Positions 27,601 to 36,149 are shown, counted from the stretch's first letter. The stretch: 64,000 nucleotides of DNA from Terriglobia bacterium (GCA_951813285.1 OX638355.1:1488653-1552652), one strand, 5' to 3'. The notes: generated by a model not told the origin, from the sequence alone. Numbers and translations: made by a program.

Positions 27601-27701
27601 AATTGCCGAGTCCCTTCAAAAATTGAGAAAGGACTGGTAAGCTAGGGCCGTATCATTTGTGTTGAGCAACGCAAAAACAGCGATTAGGGAGTCTGTGTGT
27701 C

Positions 27702-28283
27702 ATGATCAGGAAGCATCGAGGGATCGTCGCATTCTTGTCTGTTCTTCTACTTGGTCTGATCGGCCCGTTGCAGGTCCAGGGCCAGGAGATGGTAAAGGTG
27801 GGAGTCCTCCAGGTCGACCGCGCCATTTTCGAGTCGGAGGAGGGAAAGAGCGCCATGGCCGATCTGCAGAAGAAGGCAGATGCCAAACAGCAAGAGTTGG
27901 CCAAGCAGCAGAAGGAAATCCAGGATCTTCAGGCTCAGATTCAACGCCAGGGAGCCACCTTGAACCAGGAGGCGCAGGCGGCCCTCGGTAGAAACCTGGA
28001 AAGAAAGCAGATTGATTTCCAGCGGGCAAACGAAGATGCTCAAAGGGACTTGAATCAACTGCGGACCGAAATCTACAACAGGATCGGCAGAAAGATACTC
28101 ACCGAGGTTCAAAAATATGCGGGCGAGAACAACTTCTACCTGATTCTGAATTCATCCAGCCAGAACAGCCAGGTTCTGTTCAGTGCCAGTTCGGTGGACA
28201 TCACCGCGGACATTATCAAGCGGTATAACCTGTCCCAGACCTCCCCCAGCAGTCCCCCAGCCACTCCCCCACCCGCCCAATAG
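27702..28283 (+). CDS. skp: OmpH/Skp-family periplasmic chaperone
   Basis: A 193-residue protein with a signal peptide (hydrophobic AFLSVLLLGLIGPL, cleavage near VQGQ). A long coiled-coil region rich in Lys, Gln and Glu follows (about 50-120; KKADAKQQELAKQQKEIQDL), then the C-terminal Skp core strand NNFYLILNSS. The family forms a trimeric tentacled chaperone that holds unfolded outer-membrane proteins for BamA. The tail is a Ser/Pro-rich stretch (SPSSPPATPPPAQ), unusual but harmless. AGGGAG precedes the ATG. A strong hairpin terminator follows the stop by 22 bases. Confidence 0.88.
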   Translation: MIRKHRGIVAFLSVLLLGLIGPLQVQGQEMVKVGVLQVDRAIFESEEGKSAMADLQKKADAKQQELAKQQKEIQDLQAQIQRQGATLNQEAQAALGRNLERKQIDFQRANEDAQRDLNQLRTEIYNRIGRKILTEVQKYAGENNFYLILNSSSQNSQVLFSASSVDITADIIKRYNLSQTSPSSPPATPPPAQ

Positions 28284-28305
28284 CGGATGGACCCGTCGGG
28301 AAGAC

Positions 28306-28356
28306 AAGCACGCCGGAGGGGGACCCCCGTCCCCCTGTCCGGAGTGGCGTGCTTTT
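28306..28356 (+). terminator. Rho-independent terminator after skp
   Basis: A nine-base stem, AAGCACGCC (28306-28314) with GGCGTGCTT (28346-28354), encloses a further GC-rich inner stem and is followed by a short T run (CTTTTC). It would end the upstream bamA-skp transcript. Confidence 0.7.
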
Positions 28357-28513
28357 CAATTGGCAGAGTGTGCGCCATGAGACCTGTCAGAAGCCCTCAA
28401 TCCCTCCAAGGACACCGCCAACGCACCGCTGTCCGGGCCTGGCTGATATCCACTCACGGGACGTGGCGTTTCCCCCCTCCGGCTCGACGGCGGGCTTCGC
28501 CCTTGTCTCGCCG

Positions 28514-28534
28514 ACTCCCCCTCAAGGGGGGAGT
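28514..28534. repeat. Perfect short hairpin
   Basis: ACTCCCCC (28514-28521) pairs with GGGGGAGT (28527-28534) over a five-base loop. It lies at the end of a GC-rich palindromic tract and lacks a T run, so it is more like a REP-type element than a terminator. Confidence 0.5.
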
Positions 28535-28608
28535 GATTCTTGAGGCTTGCACAAGGCCTCGTGCCCGCTTCCTGAGCGTCATGTAATCCATGTTCCCGGT
28601 TCGTACCC

Positions 28609-28638
28609 TTCAGAGTCCGAGGATGCCTGTGCTATATT
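28609..28638 (+). promoter_or_regulatory. Candidate promoter for fabZ-lpxA
   Basis: TTCAGA (28609-28614), an 18-base spacer, then TATATT (28633-28638). The -10 matches five of six consensus positions, the -35 four of six. It lies after the skp terminator and about 40 bases before the fabZ ATG. Confidence 0.45.
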
Positions 28639-28684
28639 CTTCTCCCACCCAGACTGGGCGATCTTGGACTCGGGGGTTAGACCG

Positions 28685-29128
28685 ATGCTCTTGAATTCCA
28701 ATCAGATACAAAAGATCATTCCGCACCGATATCCATTCCTGCTGGTGGATGCGATCACCGAGTTGGAACCCGGCAAGAGAATCGTCGGACTCAAGAGTGT
28801 GACGGTGAACGAACCCTTCTTCGGTGGACACTTCCCGGGGACTCCCGTCATGCCGGGGGTCCTCATCATCGAGGCCATTGCCCAGGTGGCGGCGGTCCTG
28901 GTGCTTCGCGAGATTCCGGATCGAGAGAAGAAACTGGTCTACTTTTCCGGAATAGACAAGGCTCGATTTCGCCGGCCCGTGGTTCCCGGGGACCGGCTGG
29001 AGCTGGTGGTGGAGGTGCTACGGTTGAAACCCCGGCTGGGAAAGCTTCGCGGCGAAGCCTTTGTGGATGGGGCGCGGGTGGCTGAAGCTGAGATCCTGTC
29101 GACGATTGTGGACCGGGGGAATCAATGA
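28685..29128 (+). CDS. fabZ: 3-hydroxyacyl-ACP dehydratase FabZ
   Basis: At 147 aa this is a hot-dog-fold dehydratase of type II fatty acid synthesis. It starts IQKIIPHRYPFLLVDAI; the active-site segment GGHFPGTPVMPGVLIIEAIA carries the catalytic His and Glu. In this locus it balances fatty-acid elongation against lipid A synthesis, which uses the same 3-hydroxyacyl-ACP. The frame is open further upstream, but the FabZ N-terminus fixes the ATG at 28685. Ends in an ATGA overlap with lpxA. Confidence 0.95.
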   Translation: MLLNSNQIQKIIPHRYPFLLVDAITELEPGKRIVGLKSVTVNEPFFGGHFPGTPVMPGVLIIEAIAQVAAVLVLREIPDREKKLVYFSGIDKARFRRPVVPGDRLELVVEVLRLKPRLGKLRGEAFVDGARVAEAEILSTIVDRGNQ

Positions 29129-29901
29129 GCATTCACCCCACGGCGGTGGTGAGCGCCAAGGCTTCCCTGGGCCGAGAGGTGTCCATCGGCCCTTACGCGA
29201 TCGTGGAAGACGACGTGGTTGTGGGAGACCATTGTCGGGTAGATGCCCACACTGTCATTCAAGGTCCGACCAGGATAGGGATCCATTGTCATTTCTTTCC
29301 CTTCTGCTCCATTGGCTTTCCACCCCAGGATCTCAAGTATGGCGGGGAACGAACCGAACTGGTCATCGGCGACCACAATACCTTTCGAGAGTATGTCACG
29401 GTGAATCGAGGCACCACTGGGGGAGGGGGACGGACGTCGATTGGGAATCACAACTTCATCATGGCCTACGGCCACATTGCCCATGACTGTCTCCTGGGAG
29501 ACCATGTTCTGCTGGCCAATGCAGCCACGCTTGCAGGACACGTCACCGTCGCCGACCACGCCACCGTTGGGGCTTTTTCGGGGGTTCACCAGTTTTGCAG
29601 GGTGGGAATCTACGGATTCGTGGGCGGCTACTCCGTCATCACCAAGGATGTCCTTCCCTATTCCAAGACGGTGAGCGCCAGAGATGCCAAGAACTACGGC
29701 GTCAACGTCATCGGCCTGGAGCGCCGCGGATTCTCGGCCGATTCCATCAGGACGATTCGGGCTGCCTATCGGGTACTCTTTCAATCGGGGCTCAATACCT
29801 CCCAGGCATTGGATCAACTCAAGCAGGACCTCTCCGGCAACTCGGAAGTACAGGCACTAATCGATTTTATTCAGACCAGTGACCGGGGAATCATCAAGTG
29901 A
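29125..29901 (+). CDS. lpxA: UDP-N-acetylglucosamine acyltransferase LpxA
   Basis: A 258-residue left-handed beta-helix acyltransferase that adds the 3-hydroxyacyl chain to UDP-GlcNAc, the first step of lipid A synthesis. Hexapeptide repeats start IHPTAVVSAKASLGREVSIG. The catalytic His is in NFIMAYGHIAHDC, the substrate motif NTFREYVTVNRGT is present, and the C-terminal helical part follows VIGLERRGFS. Translation is coupled to fabZ by a 4-base overlap. Confidence 0.95.
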   Translation: MSIHPTAVVSAKASLGREVSIGPYAIVEDDVVVGDHCRVDAHTVIQGPTRIGIHCHFFPFCSIGFPPQDLKYGGERTELVIGDHNTFREYVTVNRGTTGGGGRTSIGNHNFIMAYGHIAHDCLLGDHVLLANAATLAGHVTVADHATVGAFSGVHQFCRVGIYGFVGGYSVITKDVLPYSKTVSARDAKNYGVNVIGLERRGFSADSIRTIRAAYRVLFQSGLNTSQALDQLKQDLSGNSEVQALIDFIQTSDRGIIK

Positions 29902-30042
29902 TCCGGGAGCGCTTGACGCTCCTTCCCATTCTCCGGAACACCCTGGACGATGCCGCCCGGAGCCGTCCAGAAGCTGTCGGTGAATCCCATGTCCGGTGAC
30001 GACCAAGCCCCGGCCGGTCGATTGGACTTGAATACTCCCCAC

Positions 30043-30939
30043 ATGTCAGTCCCGATGCAGAACCGGCGCCGCTACGGCCTCATTGCCGGCAATGGCCAAT
30101 TCCCTTTCCTGGTGCTGGAGGCCGCGCGCAGCCTGGGCGTGGATGTGGTGGTGGTGGCCATCAAGGAAGAAGCCTTTCCGCGGATTGCCGATTCAGGCTT
30201 CAAGACCCATTGGATCAGCCTCGGCCAGCTTGGGAAGCTCATCGAGCTCTTGAAGAGCGAAGGTGTCGATCAGGCATTGATGGCGGGTCAGGTCAAGCAC
30301 AAGCAGATTTTCAGTTCGATCGTGCCGGACCGAAAGCTCTTGAAACTCTTGATGAGCTTGGGTTCCAGGAACACCGACTCCTTGATTGGAGCAGTCGCGG
30401 ACGTCCTTGAGCAGGAAGGGATTCACTTGATCGATTCCACGGCTTTCCTGAAACCGCTGATTCCAGAGCCCGGGGTGCTGACCAGGCGGCCTCCCAGCGA
30501 TACGGAGATCAGAGACATTCACTACGGTCGAGGGATCGCCAAGGAGATGGCTCGAATGGATATCGGTCAATCGGTGGTGGTCAGGGACCAGGCTTGTGTC
30601 GCGGTAGAAGCCATGGAAGGCACCGACGCCACCATTCGTCGGGCGGCCGGCCTTATCGGCCATCAGCGGGTGACCGTGATCAAGGTCAGCAAGCCCCGGC
30701 AGGACATGCGCTTTGACGTTCCGGTTGTCGGGGTGCCCACCCTTCGGCTGATGGCCGAGGTCCATGCGTCGGCTTTGGCAATCGACGCGCGCAAGACGTT
30801 GCTCCTCGATCGAGCGGAACTGATAAAGGTTGCCGATGGGCATGGGATTGCCGTCGTTGCCTTCGATCCCCAGGACTCACCGGACGAGTCCGAGGGGAGC
30901 GGCGCCGTGTCGGCCCGCGGGTTTACCGCAAGCGAGTGA
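30043..30939 (+). CDS. lpxI: UDP-2,3-diacylglucosamine pyrophosphatase LpxI
   Basis: LpxI (formerly DUF1009) hydrolyses UDP-2,3-diacylglucosamine to lipid X and UMP in bacteria lacking LpxH. Evidence is RRYGLIAGNGQFPFLVLEAA at the start, VDQALMAGQVKHKQIFS, GSRNTDSLIGAVADVLEQ, then ARMDIGQSVVVRDQACVAVE and EGTDATIRRA in the catalytic C-terminal domain, and DMRFDVPVVGVPTLRLM. Start uncertain: ATGs at 29989, 30043 and 30055 are all in frame and none has a strong ribosome binding site; the family homology begins around residue 5 of the chosen start. It lies between lpxA and the Gfo/Idh gene, the usual order. Confidence 0.92.
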   Translation: MSVPMQNRRRYGLIAGNGQFPFLVLEAARSLGVDVVVVAIKEEAFPRIADSGFKTHWISLGQLGKLIELLKSEGVDQALMAGQVKHKQIFSSIVPDRKLLKLLMSLGSRNTDSLIGAVADVLEQEGIHLIDSTAFLKPLIPEPGVLTRRPPSDTEIRDIHYGRGIAKEMARMDIGQSVVVRDQACVAVEAMEGTDATIRRAAGLIGHQRVTVIKVSKPRQDMRFDVPVVGVPTLRLMAEVHASALAIDARKTLLLDRAELIKVADGHGIAVVAFDPQDSPDESEGSGAVSARGFTASE

Positions 30940-30946
30940 TCTGCCT

Positions 30947-31939
30947 ATGGACAAGGTCAAGGCGGCGGTCATCGGAACGGGCTACCTCGGACGGCAGCAT
31001 GTTCGGGTTCTCTCGCAGCTCGAGAACGTCGAGCTCGTCGGAGTGGTGGACAAGAACCTGGAGACGGCCCGAGCGGTTGCCGCCGAATTTTCCACCCGGG
31101 CTTACGACAGCTACCAGGCTCTGTCGGGTGAAGTCTCCGCCGTGAGTCTGGCCACCCCGACTCGGGAGCATGCATCGATCGGCATAGACCTGTTGACCCG
31201 GGGAGTCGATGTGCTGGTGGAGAAGCCGATCGCCTCCTCGCTGGCTGAGGCCGATGCCCTGATCGAAGCCGCGAACCGGCACGGCCGCGTCCTGCAAGTC
31301 GGCCATCTGGAGCGCTTCAATCCTGCCGTGGTGGCAGCCCGCAAGCTATTGACGTCGCCCCTCTTCTTCGAAGTGCATCGTCTGGGGGTCTTTGCCGCGC
31401 GCAGCCTGGATATCGATGTGGTTTCGGATCTGATGATTCACGACCTGGACCTGGTTCTGGATTTCGTGCGCAGCCCTGTGGAAAGAGTGAGTGCCGTCGG
31501 TTTGCCCATCCTTACCGACAAAGTGGATATCGCCAACGCAAGGATAGAGTTTGCCAACGGCTGTGTCGCCAACGTGACCGCCAGCCGGGTGAGTACGGAA
31601 AAGGTGCGAAAGTTGCGCTTCTTTCAGAAGAGCCAATACGTATCCCTGGACTTTTCACGGCAGGATGTGGTGGTGCTGAGCGTCGAGAATCGACCGGCGG
31701 GTGAGCCACCCCTCATTCTGCCTCGCAGGATCGAGACGGCCAGGACGGAACCGCTCAAGGCCGAATTGGAATCCTTCCTGCAATCTGTTCGGACCAGGAG
31801 GCCGCCGGAGGTCTCGGCCGAAAGCAGCCGGGCGGCCCTGGCTCTGGCTCGTGGGGTGGCCATGAAGATTCAAGAGCACGCCAGTTTGCTCTCGCTGCCT
31901 CACCGGCGGCAGGGGTCGGCCCCACCTTCCGAATTATGA
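30947..31939 (+). CDS. Gfo/Idh/MocA-family oxidoreductase in the lipid A cluster
   Basis: A 330-residue NAD(P)-dependent sugar oxidoreductase. It has a Rossmann start KAAVIGTGYLGRQHVRVL, the family EKP motif in VLVEKPIASSLAEADAL, then QVGHLERFNPAV and the conserved His of SDLMIHDLDLVLDF. Its neighbours suggest a UDP-sugar or lipid A precursor substrate. GnnA, which makes the 3-keto intermediate for amide-linked lipid A, belongs to the same superfamily, but no GnnB-like aminotransferase is here. A gene of this type beside lpxI is seen in several phyla. ATG 30947 is 8 bases after lpxI; it ends in an ATGA overlap with the tonB-like gene. Confidence 0.85.
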   Translation: MDKVKAAVIGTGYLGRQHVRVLSQLENVELVGVVDKNLETARAVAAEFSTRAYDSYQALSGEVSAVSLATPTREHASIGIDLLTRGVDVLVEKPIASSLAEADALIEAANRHGRVLQVGHLERFNPAVVAARKLLTSPLFFEVHRLGVFAARSLDIDVVSDLMIHDLDLVLDFVRSPVERVSAVGLPILTDKVDIANARIEFANGCVANVTASRVSTEKVRKLRFFQKSQYVSLDFSRQDVVVLSVENRPAGEPPLILPRRIETARTEPLKAELESFLQSVRTRRPPEVSAESSRAALALARGVAMKIQEHASLLSLPHRRQGSAPPSEL

Positions 31940-32976
31940 AAAAGGACGAACCGCGTTGGTTGCTCTCGCCGGCTCCCGGCGAGAAAACCGGTCAGCGAAG
32001 TCGTGAAGCTTTTCTGATGTCGCTCGTCGCTCACCTGCTGCTTGTCATCTGGGTGGCATTGGGTCCCGACATCCTGCCGCCACCCGACCCCCCCGAACCA
32101 CCGGATCAGGATGGGGCCAAGCGGCTGGGTTTTCTGGCTCTTCCCAGCGAGTACGAAAAAGCCCTGCGAGTGCCGCCTCCGGCCAGGTCGGAGGTTCCTG
32201 AGACAAGCCGGATGCCTCGGCCTCGCACCGCCGAGGTCAACCCCGAGGCTCTTCGGGTTCCCGAACCCGACCCCCGCCTGAAGCAGGCAGAAAAACCCGC
32301 GATCGCCGAGGAGCCCGGACCTCCGGAACCCACCGATCCCCACCCCCCCCAATCATCGCTTCCCGACCCTCAACCGTCGTTGAGCGCGGAAACCGATGGG
32401 CAAGCCGAGGTACGGAACCGCAAGAAAGCCGGCAGTTTCGAGTCATCCAGCCCCCCTGCAGCTACCCCCGAAGGGAAGGGCCTCAAATCCAGCCTCAAGG
32501 ATCTCTACGCAGGATTGCGGCTCCCGGGAGGGACGGCGCCTGGTTCCGAGGTAGGGCGGGGTATCCGTAGCCGGCAAGCCAGGGAAGGCCAGGGTGAAGG
32601 TCGCACCGGGGCCGACTTCGGCAGACGCCAGCCGGACTTCTCGGTCGAGCGGCCTACCATCCTTTCGGATACTCAGGGGGTCAACTTCGGGCCGTGGTTG
32701 ACGGCGGTCTATTACAGGGTCCGCAAAAATTGGTACTCGGTGATTCCCCAGGTGTATCGAAGTGGCCTCAAAGGGGTGGTGGTGATTGTGTTCGATGTTC
32801 GCAGAAACGGGAGTCTTGAAGAACTGGAAGTCGTGCGCAGCTCCAATTTTTCTCCCTACGACCGGTCAGCCATTTCCTCCCTGAAGCTGTCGGAGCCCTT
32901 CCCCAACTTTCCCGGCGATTTCAAGCGGGATCGTCTCACCCTCCAGTTCACCTATTTCTATAACATCCGCCTTTGA
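31936..32976 (+). CDS. TonB-family energy transducer-like protein
   Basis: A 346-residue protein with the TonB layout: a short cytoplasmic N-terminus, one transmembrane segment (EAFLMSLVAHLLLVIWVALG, about 25-45), a long Pro/Glu/Ser-rich periplasmic spanner (about 48-190) and a C-terminal domain. The latter has VYYRVRKNWYSVIPQ and GVVVIVFDVRRNGSLEELEV, then SSNFSPYDRSAISSL. Such proteins couple the proton gradient to outer-membrane transport via ExbBD, or serve as TolA-like linkers; no exbB/exbD is near. It overlaps the upstream oxidoreductase by 4 bases, occupying the place where lpxB often sits. Confidence 0.82.
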   Translation: MKKDEPRWLLSPAPGEKTGQRSREAFLMSLVAHLLLVIWVALGPDILPPPDPPEPPDQDGAKRLGFLALPSEYEKALRVPPPARSEVPETSRMPRPRTAEVNPEALRVPEPDPRLKQAEKPAIAEEPGPPEPTDPHPPQSSLPDPQPSLSAETDGQAEVRNRKKAGSFESSSPPAATPEGKGLKSSLKDLYAGLRLPGGTAPGSEVGRGIRSRQAREGQGEGRTGADFGRRQPDFSVERPTILSDTQGVNFGPWLTAVYYRVRKNWYSVIPQVYRSGLKGVVVIVFDVRRNGSLEELEVVRSSNFSPYDRSAISSLKLSEPFPNFPGDFKRDRLTLQFTYFYNIRL

Positions 32977-32981
32977 CCCGC

Positions 32982-33096
32982 GAGCGTCTTGCAAGATTCG
33001 CAACGGGGCAGGTCATTTTGCCGGCAAACGTGATGGTCTGCCTTTCTTTTTGTGCCTTTTGTGGCCATTCCCGGCAGAGTTCCCGCTGCCGCATTT
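32982..33096 (+). repeat. R2 element, internally deleted copy
   Basis: Left end GAGCGTCTTGCAAGATTCG, then the shared left domain containing TTTTGCCGGCAAACGTGATG, jumping directly to the right-arm sequence TTTTGTGCCTTTTGTGGCC. The left pairing arm and loop are missing and the right terminus has decayed to GCATTT. It starts five bases after the tonB-like gene's stop codon. Confidence 0.65.
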
Positions 33097-33162
33097 AAAC
33101 GTGGGCGTAACCCGCGGGTGCAAGCCATTGGAAATCGCCCGATTGACTTCGGCCGACAGTCC

Positions 33163-33197
33163 TTGACATTCCTCGCCGGCATTCCTCAATATATATT
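33163..33197 (+). promoter_or_regulatory. Candidate promoter region for trkAH
   Basis: A perfect TTGACA at 33163-33168 is followed by an AT-rich TCAATATATATT tract (33186-33197). No hexamer at the ideal 17-base spacing matches TATAAT well, so the -10 is not assigned. Confidence 0.35.
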
Positions 33198-33297
33198 CAG
33201 TCAGTAGAACCACCTTCCAATATCGGTAAGCCGTGTACCACTCCAGCCAGAGAGACTTCTCGTTGCTGGTTGTCCTTCAAAGACACTTTCCAAGGCC

Positions 33298-34674
33298 ATG
33301 AGAATCCTGATTGCCGGCGGCGGACAGGCCGCTTCGCTCGTTGCCGCGCGCTTGATTCGCGAGGGTAACGAGGTGGTGCTGGTTGAGGAGAACCTCGACC
33401 GCTGCCACCAACTGGAAGAAATGCTGGACGCCAAGGTGATTCATGGCAATGCCGCCAGTATACGCACCTTGCACGAGGCGGATATTCGCAACGCCGATAT
33501 GCTGATTGCACTGACCAGTCAGGATCAGATCAATGTCCTTGTTTGTCTGATTGCTTCGGTGGAGTCGGACGTGAAGTACAAGGTGGCGCGGCTCCGTACC
33601 CACGAAGTCAACTACTGGAGGAGAATACTCCAGAGAGCCGGACTACACATCGACCTGATCATTCACCCGGAAACCGAGATTGCCGATCGCATCCTGCGAG
33701 TGGTGCGCTTGCCCGGCGTCTCCGACGTGATCGACTTTGCCGAGGGTCGGGTAAAGCTCTTTGGAATGAACATTGAGGAGAAGAGCTGGGTCGCTTACAA
33801 GACGGTCGAGGACCTGGATCGCGCCGGCCCGCCCAAGAATTCTCTCATCGCCCTGATCTTCCGGGGACAACAGGTCATTGTCCCGCATGGAGCCGAGGTT
33901 CTGAAACCCGGGGACCACGTCTACATTGTCACCACGGCCGACGAACTGGAGCCCGTGTGTCAGTTCATGGGGCTTCAAACCCAGGAGTCCCTGGATCGGG
34001 TCTACATCGTGGGGGGCAAGCAGGTAGGCATCCGGGTGGCCGAGTTGTTGGAACCCCGGGGCGTGTCGGTAAAACTCTTCGAGCGGGATATCGCCCGCTG
34101 CGAGAGGATTTCTCAGATTCTTCGCAAGACGGTTGTCCTCCACGCGGACGGCACCGACGAATCGATCCTGGCGGAAGAAAACATCGAGGGCGCGGGAGCG
34201 TTCCTGGCCATGACCAACGATGACGAGGACAATCTCATTGCTTCCCTGCTGGCTCGAAAGCTGGGCGCAAAAAAAGTGGTGGCCCTCATCAATCGGCTGA
34301 ACTACCTTCCCATGGCGCAGCGTCTCGGCATCAATACGGCCGTCAGCCTCCGCTTGGCGGCGGTCGACCGAATCCTTCAGTTTGTGCGCAAGGGTCGAGT
34401 GCTCTCGGTGACCACGTTTCGTGAGGAGGAGGCCGAAGCGATCGAGTTGATTGCGGCCGAGGGCTCCAAATACGTCGGCCGAAGCTTGCGAGAAGTTCGT
34501 CTTCCCCGCGGCGCCATCGTTGGCGCCATCGCTCGGCCCAACGGCGAGGTGGTGGTCCCAAGGGGCGAAGCCACTATTCAGGCGGGAGACCGGGTCATCT
34601 TCTGTACCCTGGAGAGTACCGTTCCGCTGCTTGAGTCCGCCTTCCTGGCTGACGCCCGAAGGGAATGGGTGTGA
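33298..34674 (+). CDS. trkA: Trk potassium uptake system peripheral protein TrkA
   Basis: A 458-residue cytoplasmic regulator made of two RCK_N-RCK_C halves. The first starts RILIAGGGQAASLVAARLIR, the second around YIVGGKQVGIRVAELLEPRG; each is followed by a TrkA_C domain (QVIVPHGAEVLKPGDHVYIV and EVVVPRGEATIQAGDRVIFC). Each Rossmann half shows the glycine-rich NAD-binding loop. It gates the TrkH channel in response to nucleotides. AAGG lies three bases before the ATG. Its 3' end overlaps trkH by 10 bases. Confidence 0.95.
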   Translation: MRILIAGGGQAASLVAARLIREGNEVVLVEENLDRCHQLEEMLDAKVIHGNAASIRTLHEADIRNADMLIALTSQDQINVLVCLIASVESDVKYKVARLRTHEVNYWRRILQRAGLHIDLIIHPETEIADRILRVVRLPGVSDVIDFAEGRVKLFGMNIEEKSWVAYKTVEDLDRAGPPKNSLIALIFRGQQVIVPHGAEVLKPGDHVYIVTTADELEPVCQFMGLQTQESLDRVYIVGGKQVGIRVAELLEPRGVSVKLFERDIARCERISQILRKTVVLHADGTDESILAEENIEGAGAFLAMTNDDEDNLIASLLARKLGAKKVVALINRLNYLPMAQRLGINTAVSLRLAAVDRILQFVRKGRVLSVTTFREEEAEAIELIAAEGSKYVGRSLREVRLPRGAIVGAIARPNGEVVVPRGEATIQAGDRVIFCTLESTVPLLESAFLADARREWV

Positions 34675-36122
34675 TACGGCCCGCTGCCCTCGGTTATATC
34701 CTGGGTCAGTTCCTGCTGGCTCTCAGTGGCACCCTCCTGGTTCCTCTGGCTTTCAGCCTTTGGAGTCATGGCGGTCCGGCTCCGCTGGCCTATGCCGCCG
34801 TGGTCACCGCCGGAATCGGCGGCGCCCTCTTCTTCGGTCTTCCTCGTCCCTCCAGGGACTTGAACAGACGCGAGGGGCTGCTGTTGGTCTTTTGCGTCTG
34901 GCTGGCGGTGAGCTTTTTCGGCGCTCTGCCCTTTTATTTCTCTCCTGCCTATTTCTCCAGTTTCACCGACGCTTTCTTTGAAGCCACCTCCGGGTTTACG
35001 GCGAGTGGCGCCACCATTCTCAGGGACATCGAGAGCCTTCCCCGGGACCTGCAATTCTGGAGGTGCTTTTCCCACTGGCTGGGAGGCATGGGGATCGTGC
35101 TGCTCGGGATTGCCATTCTGCCGTTGCTCGGTATGGGTGGAATGACGTTGTACCGAGCCGAGTTTTCAGGAGCCAGGTCGGAAAAGCTCAAGCCTCGAAT
35201 TGCTCATACCGCCCAGGCGCTTTGGAAGATCTATGTTTTCTTGACCCTGGCGGAGTACCTGGCGCTCCGCTGGGCGGGAATGGGTTCTTTCGACGCCTTG
35301 TGCCATTCCTTCTCCACAGTGGCCACGGGAGGGTTTTCAACCCGAACCGCCAGTGTCGGGGCATTTGACAGTCCGCTGATTGAATACATCATTGTCGCCT
35401 TCATGTTGTTGGGGAGCATCAACTTTACTCTGCACTACCGTCTTTGGGTCGAACGTCGTCCCAGGCGATTTATTTCCGATTTCGAGCTAAGGACGTTGCT
35501 TTTCATAGTGGTCTCGTCCAGCCTTGTGATCGCTGCCATTTTGGCCTTGAAGAGTGGTTACGCTCCGGCAATGGCCTTCAGAAGAGCCCTTTTTCAGGTG
35601 ACGGCCATCACCACCACCACCGGCTTTACCACGGACAATTTTGCCCAGTGGCTGCCCCTGCCGCAGTTGATGCTGCTGGCGCTCATGTTTATGGGTGGAT
35701 GTACCGGATCGACTTCAGGAGGACTGAAGACTTCTCGGATGGTCTTGCTCTACAAGGTGGTGATTCGCGAATTCGAACGCATGGTCGAGCGCCGCGGCGT
35801 GTTCGCGGTTCGTGTGGGCAAAGGGGTAATTCCGGAAACGGCTGTCCGCAGCCTTCTGAATCTGGTCTATCTATCCTTTCTGGTCAACTTCATGGGTTGC
35901 ATCCTGCTGGCGGCCTCCGGCGTGGATGTCTTTACCAGCATCGCCGCCGTGGCCGCCGCCATGTTCAACATCGGTCCCGGATTGGGGAACGTGGGGCCGG
36001 TCGAGGGTTATGGGGGGTTGCCGGCGTTCGCCAAGTGGGTTCTGAGTTTCTGCATGCTGGCCGGGCGCCTGGAGTTTTACACGGTGCTCGTCATATTTAC
36101 CCCTGCCTTCTGGCAAAGATAG
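34665..36122 (+). CDS. trkH: Trk potassium uptake system membrane subunit TrkH
   Basis: A 485-residue SKT-family K+ transporter with four pore loops: ATSGFTASGATIL, FSTVATGGFSTRTAS, TAITTTTGFTTDNFAQW and NIGPGLGNVGP, the selectivity-filter repeats. GGCTGSTSGGLKTSRM lies in the membrane-intramembrane loop after the third pore. It imports K+ for osmotic and pH balance. Start ATG 34665 lies within trkA, and GGGA precedes it, so the pair is translationally coupled. Confidence 0.95.
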   Translation: MGVIRPAALGYILGQFLLALSGTLLVPLAFSLWSHGGPAPLAYAAVVTAGIGGALFFGLPRPSRDLNRREGLLLVFCVWLAVSFFGALPFYFSPAYFSSFTDAFFEATSGFTASGATILRDIESLPRDLQFWRCFSHWLGGMGIVLLGIAILPLLGMGGMTLYRAEFSGARSEKLKPRIAHTAQALWKIYVFLTLAEYLALRWAGMGSFDALCHSFSTVATGGFSTRTASVGAFDSPLIEYIIVAFMLLGSINFTLHYRLWVERRPRRFISDFELRTLLFIVVSSSLVIAAILALKSGYAPAMAFRRALFQVTAITTTTGFTTDNFAQWLPLPQLMLLALMFMGGCTGSTSGGLKTSRMVLLYKVVIREFERMVERRGVFAVRVGKGVIPETAVRSLLNLVYLSFLVNFMGCILLAASGVDVFTSIAAVAAAMFNIGPGLGNVGPVEGYGGLPAFAKWVLSFCMLAGRLEFYTVLVIFTPAFWQR

Positions 36123-36149
36123 TCCCCATCGGCAGTTGGTAATGCCGCA

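Larger units (their letters stand above)
28284..28684. other. Intergenic region between skp and fabZ
   Basis: 401 bases with no convincing gene. It contains a rho-independent terminator, a GC-rich palindromic segment around CGGCTCGACGGCGGGC, a second perfect hairpin (28514-28534) and a candidate promoter for fabZ. In many Gram-negatives lpxD occupies this position; no lpxD remnant is visible. Confidence 0.6.
32977..33297. other. Intergenic region tonB-like/trkA with R2 remnant and promoter
   Basis: 321 bases holding an internally deleted R2 element (32982-33096), a palindromic GTGGGCGTAACCCGCGGG segment just after it, a candidate promoter near 33163-33197 and the trkA leader. No gene seen. 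Confidence 0.6.

Noticed and set aside
27601-27701. Terminator after the propeller gene (AGTCCCTT and AAAGGACT)
   Set aside because: The stem has a mismatch and no T run follows.
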